64,000 nt of DNA, from the NCBI RefSeq assembly GCF_016722895.1, contig NZ_JAEQNA010000007.1, forward strand, positions 242,212-306,211, read 5' to 3'. The first letter of the stretch is position 1; each line of letters opens with the position of its first letter. A program made the position numbers and the translations under genes. The stretch comes from Ramlibacter aurantiacus (GTDB lineage Bacteria; Pseudomonadota; Gammaproteobacteria; Burkholderiales; Burkholderiaceae_C). The notes beneath the pieces are model-generated. The model did no database searches. It was not told the DNA's origin and saw only the letters and a list, made by a program, of their open reading frames with translations. This document shows, one piece after another, positions 1-13,542 of the stretch.

Positions 1-396
1 CGCCGAGAGCTGTTCGCCGGCCTTCATGAGGCCGATCTCCGCAGTGAGCGAGGTCCCGGCGCGGCCCGCGAACAGCAGCGCCGTGACCACCGGGCCGAGT
101 TCGCGCACCAGGCTCAGCGCGACCAGCAAGCCCAGCGCCTCGGATGAGCCGTAGCGCTGCAGCGTGTAGTAGCCCTGCAGGCCCAGCACGAACCCGACGA
201 ACAGGCCCGACACGGCAATGATGGCCAACGAATAGTTGCCCAGGAAATGCACCTGGTCGCGCACCAGGCCGAAGCGACGCAGGCTGGGGCCGGTGAGGGA
301 CAGCAGCCGCAGGAACAGACGCAGGCCGCGACCCAGGTCGGCCAGCTTGCGACGGGTGACGAAGCCCAGCTGGGCGAGGCCGGCGACGGGCTTCAT
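1..396 (-). CDS. mlaE: MlaE-type ABC transporter permease (partial, 3' end beyond window)
   Basis: Inner-membrane permease of the Mla phospholipid-transport ABC system, which maintains outer-membrane lipid asymmetry. The first 132 codons are present, starting MKPVAGLAQLGF and including the family-typical segment with LVRELGPVVTALLFAGRAGTSLTAEIG shortened at the window edge; hydrophobic helices lie around residues 45-65 and 80-105. The ATG (394-396) overlaps the stop of the upstream ATPase gene as ATGA, so the two are translationally coupled. The rest of the gene lies outside the window; mlaD, mlaC and mlaB would be expected to follow. Identity rests on the MlaE motif and the adjacent MlaF. 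Confidence 0.9.
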   Translation of the reverse strand, partial: MKPVAGLAQLGFVTRRKLADLGRGLRLFLRLLSLTGPSLRRFGLVRDQVHFLGNYSLAIIAVSGLFVGFVLGLQGYYTLQRYGSSEALGLLVALSLVRELGPVVTALLFAGRAGTSLTAEIGLMKAGEQLSA

Positions 397-1211
397 GGGC
401 CGAGTCCCGCGCCGAAATCCTGGTCCACCGTAGGACCGGGGTAGTGGAAATGCACCGGCCCCTCGGGCTCGGCGTGGACGAACTGCCGCACCAGCGGGTC
501 GGTGGAGGCGCGAACCTCGTCCGGCGTGCCCTGGGCCGCGACCCGTCCGTTGGCCAGGATGATCACCTGGTCGGCAATGCGAAAGGTCTCGTCCAGGTCG
601 TGCGACACCACGATGCTGGTGATGCCGAGCGTGTCGTTCAGTTGGCGGATCAGCTGGGCGGAGGTGCCCAGCGAGATCGGGTCCAGGCCAGCGAAGGGCT
701 CGTCGTACATGATGAGCTCAGGGTCGAGCGCGATGGCCCGCGCCAATGCGACCCGCCGCGCCATGCCGCCGGACACCTGGCTCGGCATCAGGTCGCGGGC
801 ACCGCGCAAGCCCACCGCGTTCAGCTTCATCAGCACGATGTCGCGGATCAGGGGCTCGGGCAGCCGCGTGTGCTCGCGCAGCGGAAAGGCCACGTTGTCG
901 AAGACCGAAAGGTCGGTGAAGAGGGCGCCGAACTGGAACAGCATGCCCATGCGCCGGCGCACCGCGAACAGGCCCGCGGCATCGAGGCGACCCACATCCT
1001 GGCCGTCGAAGAGCAACTCGCCCGATTGCGCACGCACCTGACCACCGATCAGCCTGAGCACCGTGGTCTTGCCGCCACCCGAGGCGCCCATCAGGGCCGT
1101 CACCTGGCCGCGCGGGACGGTGAAGCTCACCCCGTCGAGGATGGGCCGCTCACCGTAGCCGAAGCGCAGGTCGCGGCATTCAACGAGTGGGGAGGGGTAG
1201 GGATCGGGCAT
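393..1211 (-). CDS. mlaF: MlaF-type ABC transporter ATP-binding protein
   Basis: ATPase of the Mla phospholipid transporter. With the ATG at 1211 the protein has 272 residues, close to the usual size of about 270. Walker A (GASGGGKTT) is at residues 42-50, the signature is VSGGM (146-150), and Walker B (LIMYDE) is at 166-171. VSGGM instead of LSGGQ is a common MlaF variant. An in-frame TTG at 1238 could extend the N-terminus by 9 residues, but it lies in a hairpin and has no better ribosome binding site. It overlaps mlaE by 4 nt (ATGA) and follows gltD by 88 nt on the same strand. Confidence 0.9.
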   Translation of the reverse strand: MPDPYPSPLVECRDLRFGYGERPILDGVSFTVPRGQVTALMGASGGGKTTVLRLIGGQVRAQSGELLFDGQDVGRLDAAGLFAVRRRMGMLFQFGALFTDLSVFDNVAFPLREHTRLPEPLIRDIVLMKLNAVGLRGARDLMPSQVSGGMARRVALARAIALDPELIMYDEPFAGLDPISLGTSAQLIRQLNDTLGITSIVVSHDLDETFRIADQVIILANGRVAAQGTPDEVRASTDPLVRQFVHAEPEGPVHFHYPGPTVDQDFGAGLGP

Positions 1212-1227
1212 GGGGGGTGCGGCCGGC

Positions 1228-1246
1228 GGCCGGGTCAAGCCCGGCC
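1228..1246 (-). terminator. Intercistronic hairpin between gltD and mlaF
   Basis: A perfect 7-bp G+C stem (GGCCGGG/CCCGGCC) with a 5-base loop lies in the 88-nt gap after gltD on the minus strand. It has no T-tract, so it may be a weak or factor-dependent terminator, or a processing element, separating gltBD from the mla genes. Function is inferred from position only. Confidence 0.35.
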
Positions 1247-1299
1247 ATGGGTGCCCGCGATGATACCGGGCGTGCTGTCGCCCCTTGGCCGGCGGCGGG

Positions 1300-2766
1300 T
1301 TAGCGTGGCAACTCGCTGCGCCCCATCAGGAACTCGTCGACCGCGCGCGCCGCCTGCCGGCCTTCGCGGATGGCCCAGACCACCAGGCTCTGGCCGCGGC
1401 GCATGTCGCCCGCCGCGAACACCTTGGGCACGTTGGTGGCATAGCCGCCGGTTTCTTCGGTGGTGGCGCGGGCATTGCCGCGCGGGTCCTTGTCGACGCC
1501 GAAGCCTTCGAGGATGGTGGACACCGGGCTCACGAAGCCCATGGCCAGCAGCACCAGGTCGGCCTTGAGGACCTGCTCGGTCCCGGGCACCTCGACCATC
1601 TTGCCGTCCTTCCACTCGACTCGAACCGTCTTCAGACCGGTGACCTTGCCCTTCTCGCCGATGAACTCCTTGGTGGCGATCGCGAACTCGCGCTCGCAGC
1701 CTTCCTCGTGGCTGGAGCTGGTGCGCAGCTTGTAGGGCCAGTAGGGCCAGGTCAGCGGCTTGTTCTCGTGCTCGGGTGGTTGCGGCATCAGTTCGAACTG
1801 CACCACGCTGGCGGCGCCGTGCCGGTTGCTGGTGCCCACGCAGTCACTGCCGGTGTCACCGCCGCCGATCACGATGACGTGCTTGCCGTCCGCCCGCAGT
1901 TGGCCCTTGACCTTGTCGCCCGCGTTCACCTTGTTCTGCTGCGGCAGGAACTCCATGGCGAAGTGGATGCCGTCCAGGTCGCGGCCGGGCACCGGCAGGT
2001 CCCGCGACTGCTCGGCACCGCCGGCCAGCACCACGGCGTCGAAATCCTTCTGCAGCTGCTCGGGACTGATGACCTCCTTGGCCCAGCTGGTCACCTTGGA
2101 GCCCTCGGGCAGCTTGCCGATCAACACGCCGGTGCGCATGGTGACGCCCTCGGCCTTCATCTGCTCCACCCGCCGATCGATGTGGTGCTTCTCCATCTTG
2201 AAGTCGGGGATGCCATAGCGCAGCAGCCCGCCGATGCGGTCGTTCTTCTCGAACAGCGTCACCTCATGGCCGGCGCGCGCCAGCTGCTGGGCGGCGGCCA
2301 TGCCGGCCGGCCCCGAGCCGACCACGGCCACCTTCTTGCCCGTGCGCACCTCGGGCACGCGCGGCGTGACCCAGCCGTTCTGCCAGGCGCGGTCGATGAT
2401 CGCGTGCTCGATCGACTTGATGCCCACGGCGTCGCTGTTGAAGTTGAGGGTGCAGGCCGCCTCGCAGGGCGCGGGGCAGATGCGCCCCGTGAACTCGGGA
2501 AAGTTGTTGGTCGAATCCAGCACCAGCCAGGCGCCCTGCCAGTCCTGGTGGTACACGAGGTCGTTGAAGTCCGGAATGATGTTGTTGACCGGGCAGCCGC
2601 TGTTGCAGAACGGAATGCCGCAATCCATGCAGCGCGCGCCCTGCACCTGGGCCTGCTTGTCGCTCAGGCCGATGACGAATTCCTTGTAGTGCTTGATGCG
2701 CTCGGGAACGGGCTTGTAGCCCTCCTCGATGCGCTCGTATTCCATGAAGCCGGTGACTTTTCCCAT
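1300..2766 (-). CDS. gltD: Glutamate synthase small subunit (NADPH)
   Basis: Beta subunit of NADPH-dependent glutamate synthase; it passes electrons from NADPH through FAD and Fe-S clusters to GltB. It has 488 residues starting [16 protein letters not shown], a length normal for GltD. The N-terminal cysteine clusters ([14 protein letters not shown] and [11 protein letters not shown]) bind 4Fe-4S; the FAD Rossmann motif [16 protein letters not shown] and the NADPH motif [13 protein letters not shown] follow. A GGAG about 10 nt upstream supports this start. It lies 32 nt downstream of gltB on the same strand, forming the gltBD operon. The open frame continues upstream into gltB in a different reading frame, which is not biologically meaningful. 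Confidence 0.97.
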   Translation of the reverse strand: MGKVTGFMEYERIEEGYKPVPERIKHYKEFVIGLSDKQAQVQGARCMDCGIPFCNSGCPVNNIIPDFNDLVYHQDWQGAWLVLDSTNNFPEFTGRICPAPCEAACTLNFNSDAVGIKSIEHAIIDRAWQNGWVTPRVPEVRTGKKVAVVGSGPAGMAAAQQLARAGHEVTLFEKNDRIGGLLRYGIPDFKMEKHHIDRRVEQMKAEGVTMRTGVLIGKLPEGSKVTSWAKEVISPEQLQKDFDAVVLAGGAEQSRDLPVPGRDLDGIHFAMEFLPQQNKVNAGDKVKGQLRADGKHVIVIGGGDTGSDCVGTSNRHGAASVVQFELMPQPPEHENKPLTWPYWPYKLRTSSSHEEGCEREFAIATKEFIGEKGKVTGLKTVRVEWKDGKMVEVPGTEQVLKADLVLLAMGFVSPVSTILEGFGVDKDPRGNARATTEETGGYATNVPKVFAAGDMRRGQSLVVWAIREGRQAARAVDEFLMGRSELPR

Positions 2767-2798
2767 GTGCTTGCTCCGTATCTCGGGGTTCCCGCGCT

Positions 2799-7526
<4,728 letters not shown>

Positions 7527-7598
7527 GGGAATTCCTTCGACTTTTCGCGAGAGCCGGAAGGATAGTGCGTCGCAGCACGCCGTCAACCAAAAAGAATC

Positions 7599-7643
7599 GG
7601 GGTCAGATACTTGTTAAATGACGCACCAAAAGAGGTCAGATAA
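7599..7643 (+). repeat. Left RAYT-associated repeat motifs
   Basis: GGGGTCAGATA occurs at 7599-7609 and a related GGTCAGATAA at 7634-7643, just beyond the 3' end of the transposase gene. The first motif is the exact reverse complement of TATCTGACCCC at 8367-8377 on the other side of the gene. Such short flanking repeats are typical of RAYT/REP elements in this lineage. Confidence 0.7.
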
Positions 7644-7656
7644 AAACAGGGACAGA

Positions 7657-8352
7657 TCAATCAGGTGCGGCTCGCCGGGGTCGACCAGGCTTGCCACGCT
7701 CCGTTCGACGCCCGCTGCGCTGCTCGAGGGCCGTCCGGAACGACGCATCGCCCAGCGGCCAACCGTGCTGCGCCGAATCGACCAAGGCACTCAGTTCGGC
7801 GGGCGACAGCCCGGCCTGGGTGCGGCGGGCATAGGCGTGTTCGCGCGCGAAAGGGGTGTTGCCGAGCGTCCAGTGCAGCGCATGTGGCGTGACGGCCCGG
7901 TCGTTGTCCAGGCCGACGTAGTGCCGGTGGCTGGACCAGGCCCAGTCGGCCGCCAGCTCCACGAGCCCCGCCCGGACCGGGGCCAGATCCAGGAAAGCCA
8001 TGCAGGGCACCAGCCAGGCCTCAGGCTGCAGCGGTGCGCCGCGGTATCGCCCCTCCCAGAGCGTTCCGGCGCGGGCGGCCCGGGCGTTGCGATAGCGCAC
8101 ATAGCGGCGCCCCAATCCCTGCATCAGCCGGGCCAGGCCTTCATCGCTGGCAGGGGTGAGCAGCAGGTGGAAACGGTCCGGCATGAGCACGTAGGCGTGC
8201 AACGCCACCTGCTGCTCCCGCCCCTGCTCCACCAGCAGCTGGTGCATGAAGCGGTAGTCCGCCTCGTCCTCGAACAACACCAGGGGATCCAGTGCGCGTT
8301 GCATCACGTGGTGGGTATGGCCGGCCAGCGCCAGCCGTGACAGTCGTGCCAT
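7657..8352 (-). CDS. REP-associated tyrosine transposase (RAYT, Y1_Tnp family)
   Basis: Single-strand DNA transposase-like HUH/Y1 protein of the IS200/IS605-related RAYT family, associated with REP/BIME repeats rather than with autonomous IS mobility. From MARLSRLALAG the product has 231 residues. Recognisable blocks are GHTHHVMQRA (strand 1), HAYVLMPDRFHLLLTP with the HUH-like MPDRFHLLL, and the conserved FLDLAPVRAGLVELAADWAWSSHRHY segment. The ATG at 8352 was chosen over an ATG 9 codons upstream (8379), because family members begin MAR-x-R and the upstream ATG lies in the flanking repeat. The gene is intact and flanked by inverted copies of an 11-bp motif. It sits alone between gltB and a small membrane protein gene. 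Confidence 0.85.
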   Translation of the reverse strand: MARLSRLALAGHTHHVMQRALDPLVLFEDEADYRFMHQLLVEQGREQQVALHAYVLMPDRFHLLLTPASDEGLARLMQGLGRRYVRYRNARAARAGTLWEGRYRGAPLQPEAWLVPCMAFLDLAPVRAGLVELAADWAWSSHRHYVGLDNDRAVTPHALHWTLGNTPFAREHAYARRTQAGLSPAELSALVDSAQHGWPLGDASFRTALEQRSGRRTERGKPGRPRRAAPD

Positions 8353-8366
8353 GGGTCGATTCCGCT

Positions 8367-8377
8367 TATCTGACCCC
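8367..8377 (-). repeat. Right RAYT-associated repeat motif
   Basis: TATCTGACCCC on the plus strand, reverse complement of GGGGTCAGATA at 7599-7609. It lies 14 bp upstream of the RAYT start codon and marks the other boundary of the element. Confidence 0.7.
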
Positions 8378-8477
8378 ATTTTCGTGCCGGACGGGTCCGA
8401 CGAGTTGATGCAACCTCGGCGGACACCAGGCCAACCTGCGCGGTCGCAGGATCGATGCGGTGATTGGGGGTCCCACG

Positions 8478-8660
8478 ATGTTCGCCGCCTGGATGATTGG
8501 CTTCTTGCTGCTCATGGCCGTCCTGGTCTGGACAGCCGTCGTCATCGGCCTGCCGCAGCCCTACATCGGCCTGGCTGTGCTCGTCGTGGTCGCGTTGGGC
8601 GTGATCGCCCTGGTCGTGGCCTATCGGCGCCAGCGCCTCAAGCGGGGGGCAGGCGGCTGA
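8478..8660 (+). CDS. Small two-helix membrane protein, unknown
   Basis: A 60-residue protein starting MFAAWMIGFLLLM. Two hydrophobic segments (about residues 4-24 and 30-51) end in a basic tail (YRRQRLKRGAGG), predicting an inner-membrane hairpin with the C-terminus in the cytoplasm. The ATG at 8478 is preceded at about 8 nt by GGGGGT; an alternative GTG at 8460 adds six residues. Its 3' end overlaps the convergent methyltransferase gene by 23 nt. No family was recognised. The hydrophobic pattern supports a real gene, but it is short. Confidence 0.55.
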   Translation: MFAAWMIGFLLLMAVLVWTAVVIGLPQPYIGLAVLVVVALGVIALVVAYRRQRLKRGAGG

Positions 8661-9477
8661 AGCGGCTGGATGCCAGCGCGTCCAGGCCGAACTCCGACAA
8701 GAGTTGCCGCAGCCGCTCGGCTGCGCTGCGTTTGCCGTGGCCCACGCGCCTCGCAAGGATGAGTTCGTTCTTCAGGCTGTGCTCCCAGCCGACCAGTTCG
8801 GTGACCGTCACCTGGTACCCGCAGGCTTCCAGATAAAGGCAACGCAGCACATTGGTCACCTGGCTGCCCAACTCGCGCGTGTGCAGGGGGTGCCGCCAGA
8901 GCTCGGCCAGCGGCGTACGCGAGAGCTGCAAGGCCTTGGACTGGCGCAGGCAGGCCGCGACCTCGGCCTGGCAGCACGGCACCAGCACCATGAACCTCGC
9001 GCGCCGCGCCAGCCCGAACTCGATGGCGTCGTCGGTGGCCGTGTCGCACGCATGCAGCGCCGTGACCATGTCGACCTCGGCCGGGAGGCTGTCGGAGCGG
9101 ACGGCGTCCGCCGCGCTCAGGTGCAGGAAGCTCATGCGGTCAAACCCCAACCGGGCCGCCAGCTGGCGGGAACGCTCCACCAGCTCGGGACGGGTTTCGA
9201 CGCCGTAGACCTGGCCCACGCCGCGAGGCTTCAGGAACAGGTCGTAGAGGATGAAGCCCAGGTACGACTTGCCGGCGCCGTGGTCGACGATGCTCGGGTG
9301 CTCGGGCGCGGCGGGCAGCTCCAGCAGCAGCTTCTCGATGAACTGGTGGAGGTGGTAGACCTGCTTGAGCTTGCGCCGTGAGTCCTGGTTGAGCTTGCCC
9401 TCGCGGGTGAGGATGTGCAGCTCCTTGAGCAGCTCGGCGGACTGGCCGGGCCGGATGTCGTCCTTGTCCTTGCTCAC
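8638..9477 (-). CDS. Class I SAM-dependent methyltransferase (Methyltransf_32-like)
   Basis: A 279-residue protein. After a basic helical N-terminus (about 1-60), a class I SAM-binding fold begins: SIVDHGAGKSYLGFILYDLF (motif I, DHGAGKS) and VYGVETRPELVERSR (motif II with acidic residue). Later TALHACDTATDDAI and VLVPCCQAEVA resemble the GSTCD/Methyltransf_32 family often annotated as a putative RNA methyltransferase; the substrate is not evident. The start is GTG at 9477 (MSKDKDD), overlapping the stop of the preceding DUF1415 gene as GTGA. Coupled translation with that gene is therefore likely. Confidence 0.8.
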   Translation of the reverse strand: MSKDKDDIRPGQSAELLKELHILTREGKLNQDSRRKLKQVYHLHQFIEKLLLELPAAPEHPSIVDHGAGKSYLGFILYDLFLKPRGVGQVYGVETRPELVERSRQLAARLGFDRMSFLHLSAADAVRSDSLPAEVDMVTALHACDTATDDAIEFGLARRARFMVLVPCCQAEVAACLRQSKALQLSRTPLAELWRHPLHTRELGSQVTNVLRCLYLEACGYQVTVTELVGWEHSLKNELILARRVGHGKRSAAERLRQLLSEFGLDALASSRFSRLPPA

Positions 9478-10025
9478 TGCCCGCCCTCCATCCGGCGCTT
9501 CCAGCCGGACTCGCCGAGCACGCGCAGGGTGCGCATATTGGCCTCGTAGATGTCTGCGGCGTCGGGGAAAGCATCGACCGCCCGGTCGATGCTGGCCTCG
9601 CGCAGCAGGTGCAAGGTGGGCCAGGGCGAGCGGTTGGTGTAGTTGGTCACGTCGTCCACGTCGGTGCCGGCGAAGTGGAAGCGCGGATGGAAGCTCGCCA
9701 GTTGCAGCACGCCTTCCAGGCCTTGCGTGCGCAACTGGCGCTCGCCCTGCGCCACCAGCCCGGCGAACTCGATGAAATCGGCGGGGCCGGCAGGCGCGAC
9801 CAGCAGGGTGGTGTCGCGTTCGGAGGCATCGCGCCGCGCCAGCTCCGCGGCCTCGGCCTCGAGCGCCCCGAGAATGCCGGCCCAGTCGGGCGCCCCGGTC
9901 AGCGCCAGGTGCACCTGGCCCTTCGCGTGGACGGCCTTGGCGAAGGGGCAGAGGTTCAGCCCGATGACGGCTCGCTCGAGCCACAGGCGGGTGTCGGCCA
10001 GCGCCTGCGTGGGATCGGAAGGCAT
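9474..10025 (-). CDS. DUF1415 family protein
   Basis: A 183-residue protein starting MPSDPTQALADTRLWLERAV. It has the conserved DUF1415 blocks: GLNLCPFAKAV near the N-terminus (a single Cys-Pro-Phe), TTLLVAP, FHPRFHFAGT, and TNRSPWPTLHLLREASIDRAV. Function is unknown; family members are short, soluble and widespread in gamma- and betaproteobacteria. It is coupled by a GTGA overlap to the downstream methyltransferase and lies 29 nt after the MFS transporter gene. Confidence 0.85.
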   Translation of the reverse strand: MPSDPTQALADTRLWLERAVIGLNLCPFAKAVHAKGQVHLALTGAPDWAGILGALEAEAAELARRDASERDTTLLVAPAGPADFIEFAGLVAQGERQLRTQGLEGVLQLASFHPRFHFAGTDVDDVTNYTNRSPWPTLHLLREASIDRAVDAFPDAADIYEANMRTLRVLGESGWKRRMEGGQ

Positions 10026-10054
10026 GTGCGGCAGGGGCTTGGAAAGGGCCGAAA

Positions 10055-11248
10055 TTATGCCGGTGCCCGGCCGGCGGCACGGCCGTGCCGGGCCAGTGGC
10101 CCCGCCAGCAGCAGGCCGACGATGGCGGCGCTGGCGGTCACCAGGCCGCTCCACTCCCAGCCGCCGACCCGGCTGGCCACCCAGGCCACCAGCGGCGGCC
10201 CCGACACTTGTCCGAACGCCGACCACTGCTGCATCCAGCCCACCGTCGTCGACACCGTGCCGGGGCCGGGCGCGACGCGCACGGCCAGCGAGTAGAGCGT
10301 GCCGGGGATCAGCCCGCCGACGGCGGAGAAAGCGAGCACGGCCAGGTACGGCAACCAGTTGCCCAGGGGCGCGAAGGCGATCAACCCGCCCAGCGCCATC
10401 GTGATGAAGCCGGTGCGCAGCAAGACCTCGGGAGGCACGCCGCGCTGCAAGGCGCGGCCGGCCGCCACGTTGCCGACGCCGTTGACCACCGCCGCCAGGG
10501 CGGTGGCCACACCGGCAACGGCCGGGGACACGCCGGCCTGCGCGTAGAAGCTGGGCAGGAAGCCGATGATCGCCAGCCACTGCCCCGAGTACGCGGCGAA
10601 GGTCAACGCCACCAGCCAGACGCCCCGGGAAGCGAGCGTGTCGGACAGGCGGCCGCCCCAGCCCCCTGCCCGCGCGGCGGCGACCGTCGGCGGATCCGCC
10701 GGCACCCACCACAGCAGCGCCAGGGCGACGGCCGCCGAGATCGCCGAGCCCAGCCACCACCAGCTGGGCCAGCCCCACTGCGACACCCAGGCAGGTCCGG
10801 CCAGCAGCGCGGCGCCGGTGCCCAAGGGCATGAAGGTGCCCCAGAACCCCAGGCGTGGCGCCAACCGCTCGGGTGGGACCAGCCGGCGCACCAGGCCCGG
10901 CCCCGGCATCACGGCCAGCAGGAAGCCCAGGCCTTCGACCGCACGGAGCACCAGCAGCGTCCAGGGGCCGTCGGCCAGGCCGGCCAGGAGGCTGGCCACC
11001 GTCAGCAGGCCAAGCCCGGTCAACATGGTGCGGCGCAGCCCCAGGCTGTCGGCCGCCAGGCCGACGAACAGTCCCAGGCCCATGCCGGCCAGTTGCACCA
11101 GCGAGATCAGGAAGCCGCCCTGCACCAGGCCAATACCCAGACCCTCGCGCAGCGCCGGCAGCGCCGGCGGCAGCTTGCCCACGTGGACCGCGGCGGCGAT
11201 GCCGCCGGCGATCACCAGCAGCGACGGGTCGATGCCGTTTCGCTTCAT
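10055..11248 (-). CDS. MFS transporter
   Basis: A 397-residue, very hydrophobic protein with roughly 12 predicted helices. The conserved MFS loop between helices 2 and 3 reads GLAADSLGLRRTMLTG (the D-x-x-G-R-R type signature), and the family-A PGPG-like segment is MPGPGLVRR. It resembles the CynX/NimT-like or drug/metabolite MFS groups, but the substrate cannot be told from sequence. Its ATG overlaps the stop of dgt (ATGA). The C-terminus ends GRAAGRAPA. Confidence 0.8.
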   Translation of the reverse strand: MKRNGIDPSLLVIAGGIAAAVHVGKLPPALPALREGLGIGLVQGGFLISLVQLAGMGLGLFVGLAADSLGLRRTMLTGLGLLTVASLLAGLADGPWTLLVLRAVEGLGFLLAVMPGPGLVRRLVPPERLAPRLGFWGTFMPLGTGAALLAGPAWVSQWGWPSWWWLGSAISAAVALALLWWVPADPPTVAAARAGGWGGRLSDTLASRGVWLVALTFAAYSGQWLAIIGFLPSFYAQAGVSPAVAGVATALAAVVNGVGNVAAGRALQRGVPPEVLLRTGFITMALGGLIAFAPLGNWLPYLAVLAFSAVGGLIPGTLYSLAVRVAPGPGTVSTTVGWMQQWSAFGQVSGPPLVAWVASRVGGWEWSGLVTASAAIVGLLLAGPLARHGRAAGRAPA

Positions 11249-12375
11249 GCCGGCAGCAGGCGCCGACCGGTCAGCCGCTCGTGTTCGCGGGCGGCGAAGC
11301 GATCGGTCATGCCGGCGATGTAGTCGGCGATCGCGCGCGGCGTGGGGGCGCGCTCGGCATGCGCCGGCGGCATTTCCGCTGGCTCGGCGGCGTAGGCGGC
11401 GAACAACTCACGCACCACCTCCTTGGCCAAGCCGGTGGTCTCGCCCACCTGCGGATGGCGGTACAGGTTGTGCAGGAGGAACTGCTTGAGCTGGCTGGAC
11501 TGCTCGCGCATCGCATCGCTGAAGCACACGAGCTGGGGAGCTTGCCGCACGTCCTCGACGCGCGAGACGCCGGTGCGCAGCAAGGCCTGGCGGGTGGCGT
11601 CGATCACGTCGTGCACCTGCGCGCTCAGCATCAGGCGTATGGATTCGTACAACAAGCGGCGGCCGCCAAGCCCCGGGTGGGCCTGCTCGGCCTCGCGACG
11701 GTAGCGATCGAACAGCGGCACCTGCCCCAGCTGCTCCATCGTGATCAGGCCCGAGCGGACGCCATCGTCGATGTCGTGCGCGTTGTAGGCGATCTCGTCG
11801 GCCAGGTTGCACAGCTGCGCCTCCAGGCTGGGCTGGGTGCGGTCGAGGAAACGCCGCCCCACCCCGCCCGGCTCCGCCGCCTCCAGCCGCTCGGCATTGG
11901 CGCGGGAGCAGTGCTTGAGGATGCCTTCGCGGGTTTCGAAGCACAGATTGAGGCCGTCGTAGCGGGGGTACCGCTCCTCCAGATGGTCGACCACCCGCAG
12001 GCTCTGCAGGTTGTGCTCGAAGCCGCCGTGCGCGGCCATGCACTCGTGCAGCGCGTCCTGGCCGGCGTGGCCGAACGGCGTGTGGCCCAGGTCGTGGGCC
12101 AGGGCAATCGCTTCGACCAGGTCTTCGGCCAGGCCCAGCGGACGGGCGATCGACCGGGCCAGCTGCGCCACCTCGATCGAATGCGTCAGTCGCGTGCGAA
12201 ACAGGTCGCCCTCGTGATTGAGGAACACCTGAGTCTTGTAGACCAGCCGCCGGAACGCCGTGGAGTGGACGATGCGGTCGCGGTCACGCTGGAATTCCGT
12301 GCGATGCGGCGTCGGCGCCTCGGGATGGCGCCGACCGCGGCTGTGCGCGGGGTCGCTGGCATAGGGCGCGAGCAT
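11245..12375 (-). CDS. dgt: Deoxyguanosinetriphosphate triphosphohydrolase-like protein
   Basis: HD-domain hydrolase of the dGTPase family, cleaving dNTPs to deoxynucleoside and triphosphate. It has 376 residues, matching the shorter dgt-like subfamily (370-380). The N-terminal RGRRHPE-x-HRTEFQRDRDRIVHSTAFRRL motif is split here into its parts; the metal ligands come from RLTHSIEVAQ (His) and AIALAHDLGHTPFGHAG (His-Asp), with a further Asp in DEIAYNAHDIDDG. In an operon-like run aroK-aroB-dgt-MFS, separated from aroB by 20 nt. Confidence 0.93.
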   Translation of the reverse strand: MLAPYASDPAHSRGRRHPEAPTPHRTEFQRDRDRIVHSTAFRRLVYKTQVFLNHEGDLFRTRLTHSIEVAQLARSIARPLGLAEDLVEAIALAHDLGHTPFGHAGQDALHECMAAHGGFEHNLQSLRVVDHLEERYPRYDGLNLCFETREGILKHCSRANAERLEAAEPGGVGRRFLDRTQPSLEAQLCNLADEIAYNAHDIDDGVRSGLITMEQLGQVPLFDRYRREAEQAHPGLGGRRLLYESIRLMLSAQVHDVIDATRQALLRTGVSRVEDVRQAPQLVCFSDAMREQSSQLKQFLLHNLYRHPQVGETTGLAKEVVRELFAAYAAEPAEMPPAHAERAPTPRAIADYIAGMTDRFAAREHERLTGRRLLPA

Positions 12376-12395
12376 GTGGCGGGCCGCCGAAGCCG

Positions 12396-13490
12396 TCAGG
12401 CGCAGCAGGATTCGATCACCCGACCCACCATCTCGTCGGGCGCGGGCCGCACCTCGGCTTCGCCCGGTCGGCGAATCACCACGAAGCGGATCTCGCCGGC
12501 CTGGGATTTCTTGTCCATGCGCATCAGCTCGAGGTAGCGCTCGACACCGAGGCGCGGTCCGGTGGTGGGCAGGCCGGCGCGCGCGATCAGGCCGGTACAG
12601 CGATCCACCAGCGCGGCATCGACCAAGCCGAGCTCACGCGACAGGTGCAGCGCCATCACCATGCCGCAGCCCACCGCCTCTCCGTGCAGCCACTCGCCAT
12701 AACCCATTCCCGCCTCGATGGCGTGGCCGAAGGTGTGGCCGAAGTTGAGGATGGCGCGCAGGCCGGACTCACGCTCGTCCTGGCCCACCACGGCCGCCTT
12801 GATCTCGCAGCTGCGGCGTACCGCGTGCGCCAGCGCCCGCGGATCACGCGCCAGCAGGGCCGGCAAGCTCGCCTCGATCCAGTCGAGGAAGGCCATGTCA
12901 TAGATCGGGCCGTACTTGATCACCTCGGCCAGCCCGGCGCTCAGCTCCCGATCAGGCAGGGTGCGCAGCGTGTCGAGGTCGCACAGCACCAGGCGCGGCT
13001 GGTAGAAGGCCCCGATCATGTTCTTGCCCAGCGGGTGGTTGATGGCGGTCTTGCCGCCGACCGAGGAGTCGACCTGGGCCAGCAAGGTGGTGGGCACCTG
13101 CACGAAAGGCACGCCGCGCATGTAGCAGGCGGCGGCGAAGCCGGTGATGTCGCCCACTACCCCGCCCCCCAGCGCATACAGCACGGTGCCGCGGTCGCTG
13201 CCGCGTTCGAGCAGGGCGTCGAAGATCGACTGCAGGGTCTCCCAGTTCTTGTGCTCCTCGCCGTCTGGCAGGGCCAGGGTGGACACGCGGTCGTACCGGT
13301 CTTGCAGCGCCACGCGCAGCCCCTCGGCATACAGGGGTCCGACGGTGGTGTTGGTGACGATCAGGGCCGAATGGCCCTTGGACAGGGGCCAGGCGCCGGA
13401 TTGGCCGAGCAGGCCTTGGCCGATGAGGATGGGATAGCTGCGCTCGCCGAGGTCGATGTCGACCTGCTGCGGCCTGGAGGAAACGGACAT
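12396..13490 (-). CDS. aroB: 3-dehydroquinate synthase
   Basis: Second step of the shikimate pathway, converting DAHP to 3-dehydroquinate with NAD and a divalent metal. The product has 364 residues from [19 protein letters not shown]-binding [13 protein letters not shown] and the active-site [18 protein letters not shown] region are intact. Zn ligands are expected in LAEVIKYG (Glu), [11 protein letters not shown] (His) and WLHGEAV (His). The ATG at 13490 gives the normal family length; an in-frame ATG at 13508 would add six residues. It is 52 nt downstream of aroK, as in many proteobacteria. Confidence 0.97.
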   Translation of the reverse strand: MSVSSRPQQVDIDLGERSYPILIGQGLLGQSGAWPLSKGHSALIVTNTTVGPLYAEGLRVALQDRYDRVSTLALPDGEEHKNWETLQSIFDALLERGSDRGTVLYALGGGVVGDITGFAAACYMRGVPFVQVPTTLLAQVDSSVGGKTAINHPLGKNMIGAFYQPRLVLCDLDTLRTLPDRELSAGLAEVIKYGPIYDMAFLDWIEASLPALLARDPRALAHAVRRSCEIKAAVVGQDERESGLRAILNFGHTFGHAIEAGMGYGEWLHGEAVGCGMVMALHLSRELGLVDAALVDRCTGLIARAGLPTTGPRLGVERYLELMRMDKKSQAGEIRFVVIRRPGEAEVRPAPDEMVGRVIESCCA

Positions 13491-13542
13491 GCGGGCGAGT
13501 GTACGCACTGCGCCGGGGGCGCGGCCCGTGAGCCACTCGCGC

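Noticed and set aside
1212..1238. TTG upstream start for mlaF
   Set aside because: Lies in an intercistronic hairpin and gives an atypical proline-rich extension; the ATG at 1211 gives usual MlaF length.
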